DNA from: Candidatus Gastranaerophilales bacterium
Lineage (GTDB): Bacteria > Cyanobacteriota > Vampirovibrionia > Gastranaerophilales > Gastranaerophilaceae
Assembly (NCBI GenBank): GCA_947630355.1
Contig: CANRHJ010000109.1
Location: 1-6,471, forward strand
Length of the DNA stretch: 6,471 bases
Direction: 5' to 3'
A model generated the notes under the pieces. It saw only the letters and a list, made by a program, of their open reading frames with translations. It was not told the origin of the DNA and made no database searches. Positions 5,705 to 6,471 of the stretch are shown piece by piece. Numbering within the stretch: position 1 is the first letter of the stretch; each line of letters starts with the position of its first letter. Made by a program: the position numbers and the translations under genes.

Positions 5705-6364
5705 TTACATTAACATCTTTTGAGCACAGCCCATTCCGTTAAGAGGATCATTTGAAGTATCTGAACAATAAGTTTCTTGCGTTAAATCAGTTCCTTTTGC
5801 TCCCATTGGCAATAATTCACCATTTTTCATTAATTGAAATGTAAATACATCTTTACCTAAACGATTAGGTTTTTTGCCACCGTTTACATCAACAGATATA
5901 TAATTGTGTTGATTTGAATTTTCAAAAAAGACAATAGTTCCGTCATTCAATACAAATATACCATCGTCTAAATAACTCAAACCGGATTTAGCAGGCTCTG
6001 ATGTCCCGGTTTTATTTCTGTAGTTATTTGGTGTTATTTTAATGCATGCTTCTGATGAAGCATCATATCCATTAAAGCCACAATCTATAGAAGCACTAAA
6101 ATATTTTATTATTTTACTTTTAAATTCCCTTAATCCTATATCTTCAGGCAAAAGTCTAATTCCGTTTTCAATATGATACATATTTAAAGCATTTTTTAAT
6201 ATGCCGTAATTTTTTTTTAAAGCAGATTTAGTAACTTGTTCATTATAATTAGAGATTATAATGGGGATTGTAATTGCTGCAATAACGCCGATAATAACGA
6301 GGGTGATGAGAACTTCCGCTAATGTAAAGCCTTTAAAATTTTTTTGTCTTGAATTTTGCTTCAT
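5705..6364 (-). CDS. Type IV prepilin / type II secretion pseudopilin-like protein
   Basis: The product is a secreted, membrane-anchored subunit of a type IV pilus or pseudopilus. From ATG 6364 it has 219 residues: a basic 12-residue leader ending KNFKG, then FTLAEVLITLVIIGVIAAIT, the class III N-methylation motif with Gly at -1 and Glu at +5. Prepilin peptidase should cut between G12 and F13. One helix (about 14-37) precedes a globular domain with two close Cys pairs, in DCGFNGYDASSEAC and CSDTSNDPLNGMGC, that could form disulfides. The start is uncertain. ATG 6364 gives a normal leader length but has no clear ribosome-binding site. The frame stays open upstream through TTG 6421 to the window edge, and the poly-C tract lies in this extension. 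Proteins with this start and Cys-containing tail are, as I recall, very abundant in Gastranaerophilales. Whether it is a major pilin or a minor pseudopilin cannot be told. Confidence 0.88.
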   Translation of the reverse strand: MKQNSRQKNFKGFTLAEVLITLVIIGVIAAITIPIIISNYNEQVTKSALKKNYGILKNALNMYHIENGIRLLPEDIGLREFKSKIIKYFSASIDCGFNGYDASSEACIKITPNNYRNKTGTSEPAKSGLSYLDDGIFVLNDGTIVFFENSNQHNYISVDVNGGKKPNRLGKDVFTFQLMKNGELLPMGAKGTDLTQETYCSDTSNDPLNGMGCAQKMLM

Positions 6365-6417
6365 TTCGGCAGAGCATTTTGTTTCAGTACATGGGCTTTG
6401 CTCTATGTTGTTACGGC

Positions 6418-6462
6418 TCAAGCCTTTGCATATTTCGTGGGGGGGGGTAAGCGCCTTTTCAT
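6418..6462 (-). other. Possible out-of-frame start region of the pilin gene (14-codon frame)
   Basis: An ATG at 6462 opens MKRRLPPPTKYAKA and stops at TGA 6420-6418. The frame runs across the nine-C tract. Adding one C (or losing two) would carry this ATG into the pilin frame, giving a basic leader of about 45 residues. Only 9 nt of upstream sequence remain in the window, so no ribosome-binding site can be judged. It may be a switched-off start, a short leader ORF, or chance. Confidence 0.35.
6439..6447. repeat. Homopolymer tract, nine G (plus strand)
   Basis: G9 on the plus strand reads as C9 on the pilin coding strand, 75 bp before the likely pilin ATG at 6364. In so AT-rich a sequence such a run is conspicuous. 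Runs of this kind are prone to slipped-strand length change and are common phase-variation switches, but they are also error-prone in sequencing and assembly. Confidence 0.85.
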
Positions 6463-6471
6463 AATATTTTT

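Noticed and set aside
6261..6464. Plus-strand reading frame of 67 codons running into the G tract
   Set aside because: It is antisense to the pilin signal region, and the apparent hydrophobic start is the mirror of the pilin helix.

Overview
The window comes from an AT-rich bacterial chromosome. The best guess is a non-photosynthetic relative of cyanobacteria (Gastranaerophilales / Vampirovibrionia, formerly Melainabacteria). This rests on remembered family resemblance: the prepilin at the right end has the GFTLAEVLIT...GVIAA start and Cys-containing tail that are very common in that group. No rRNA or other decisive marker is present, so the assignment is moderate only.

Layout from left to right. 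(1) Minus strand, 1-963: ndk (nucleoside diphosphate kinase) followed by tgt (queuine tRNA-ribosyltransferase, cut by the left edge). The two overlap by 23 bp and share a recognisable promoter. (2) 964-1083: a compact divergent intergenic region with promoter-like sequences facing both ways. (3) Plus strand, 1084-5236: a tight four-gene operon. It encodes a 589-residue protein made almost wholly of about 16 TPR repeats, a 51-residue single-span membrane protein (DUF5989/SxtK type), a 126-residue SxtJ-type membrane protein, and a 610-residue NodU/CmcH/SxtI-type carbamoyltransferase. The first two genes overlap by 4 bp (ATGA) and the others are 8-9 bp apart. (4) 5237-5704: a non-coding region between convergent genes. 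It holds three 30-bp REP-like palindromes, two pairs of perfect 32-34 bp direct repeats, and a long imperfect palindrome with a GC-rich core. (5) Minus strand, 5705-6471: a type IV prepilin/pseudopilin-like gene, with a run of nine G (nine C on the coding strand) upstream of its likely start.

The most interesting content is the carbamoyltransferase operon. The trio carbamoyltransferase + SxtJ-like + small SxtK-like protein is the arrangement first met as sxtI/J/K in cyanobacterial saxitoxin clusters. Here it occurs without any other saxitoxin gene and is translationally coupled to a giant TPR protein. A reasonable inference is a membrane-associated O-carbamoylation system with a TPR scaffold, acting on an unknown hydroxylated substrate (glycan, lipid or small molecule). 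Second in interest are the REP/palindrome cluster and the homopolymer tract, which could make the pilin gene phase-variable.
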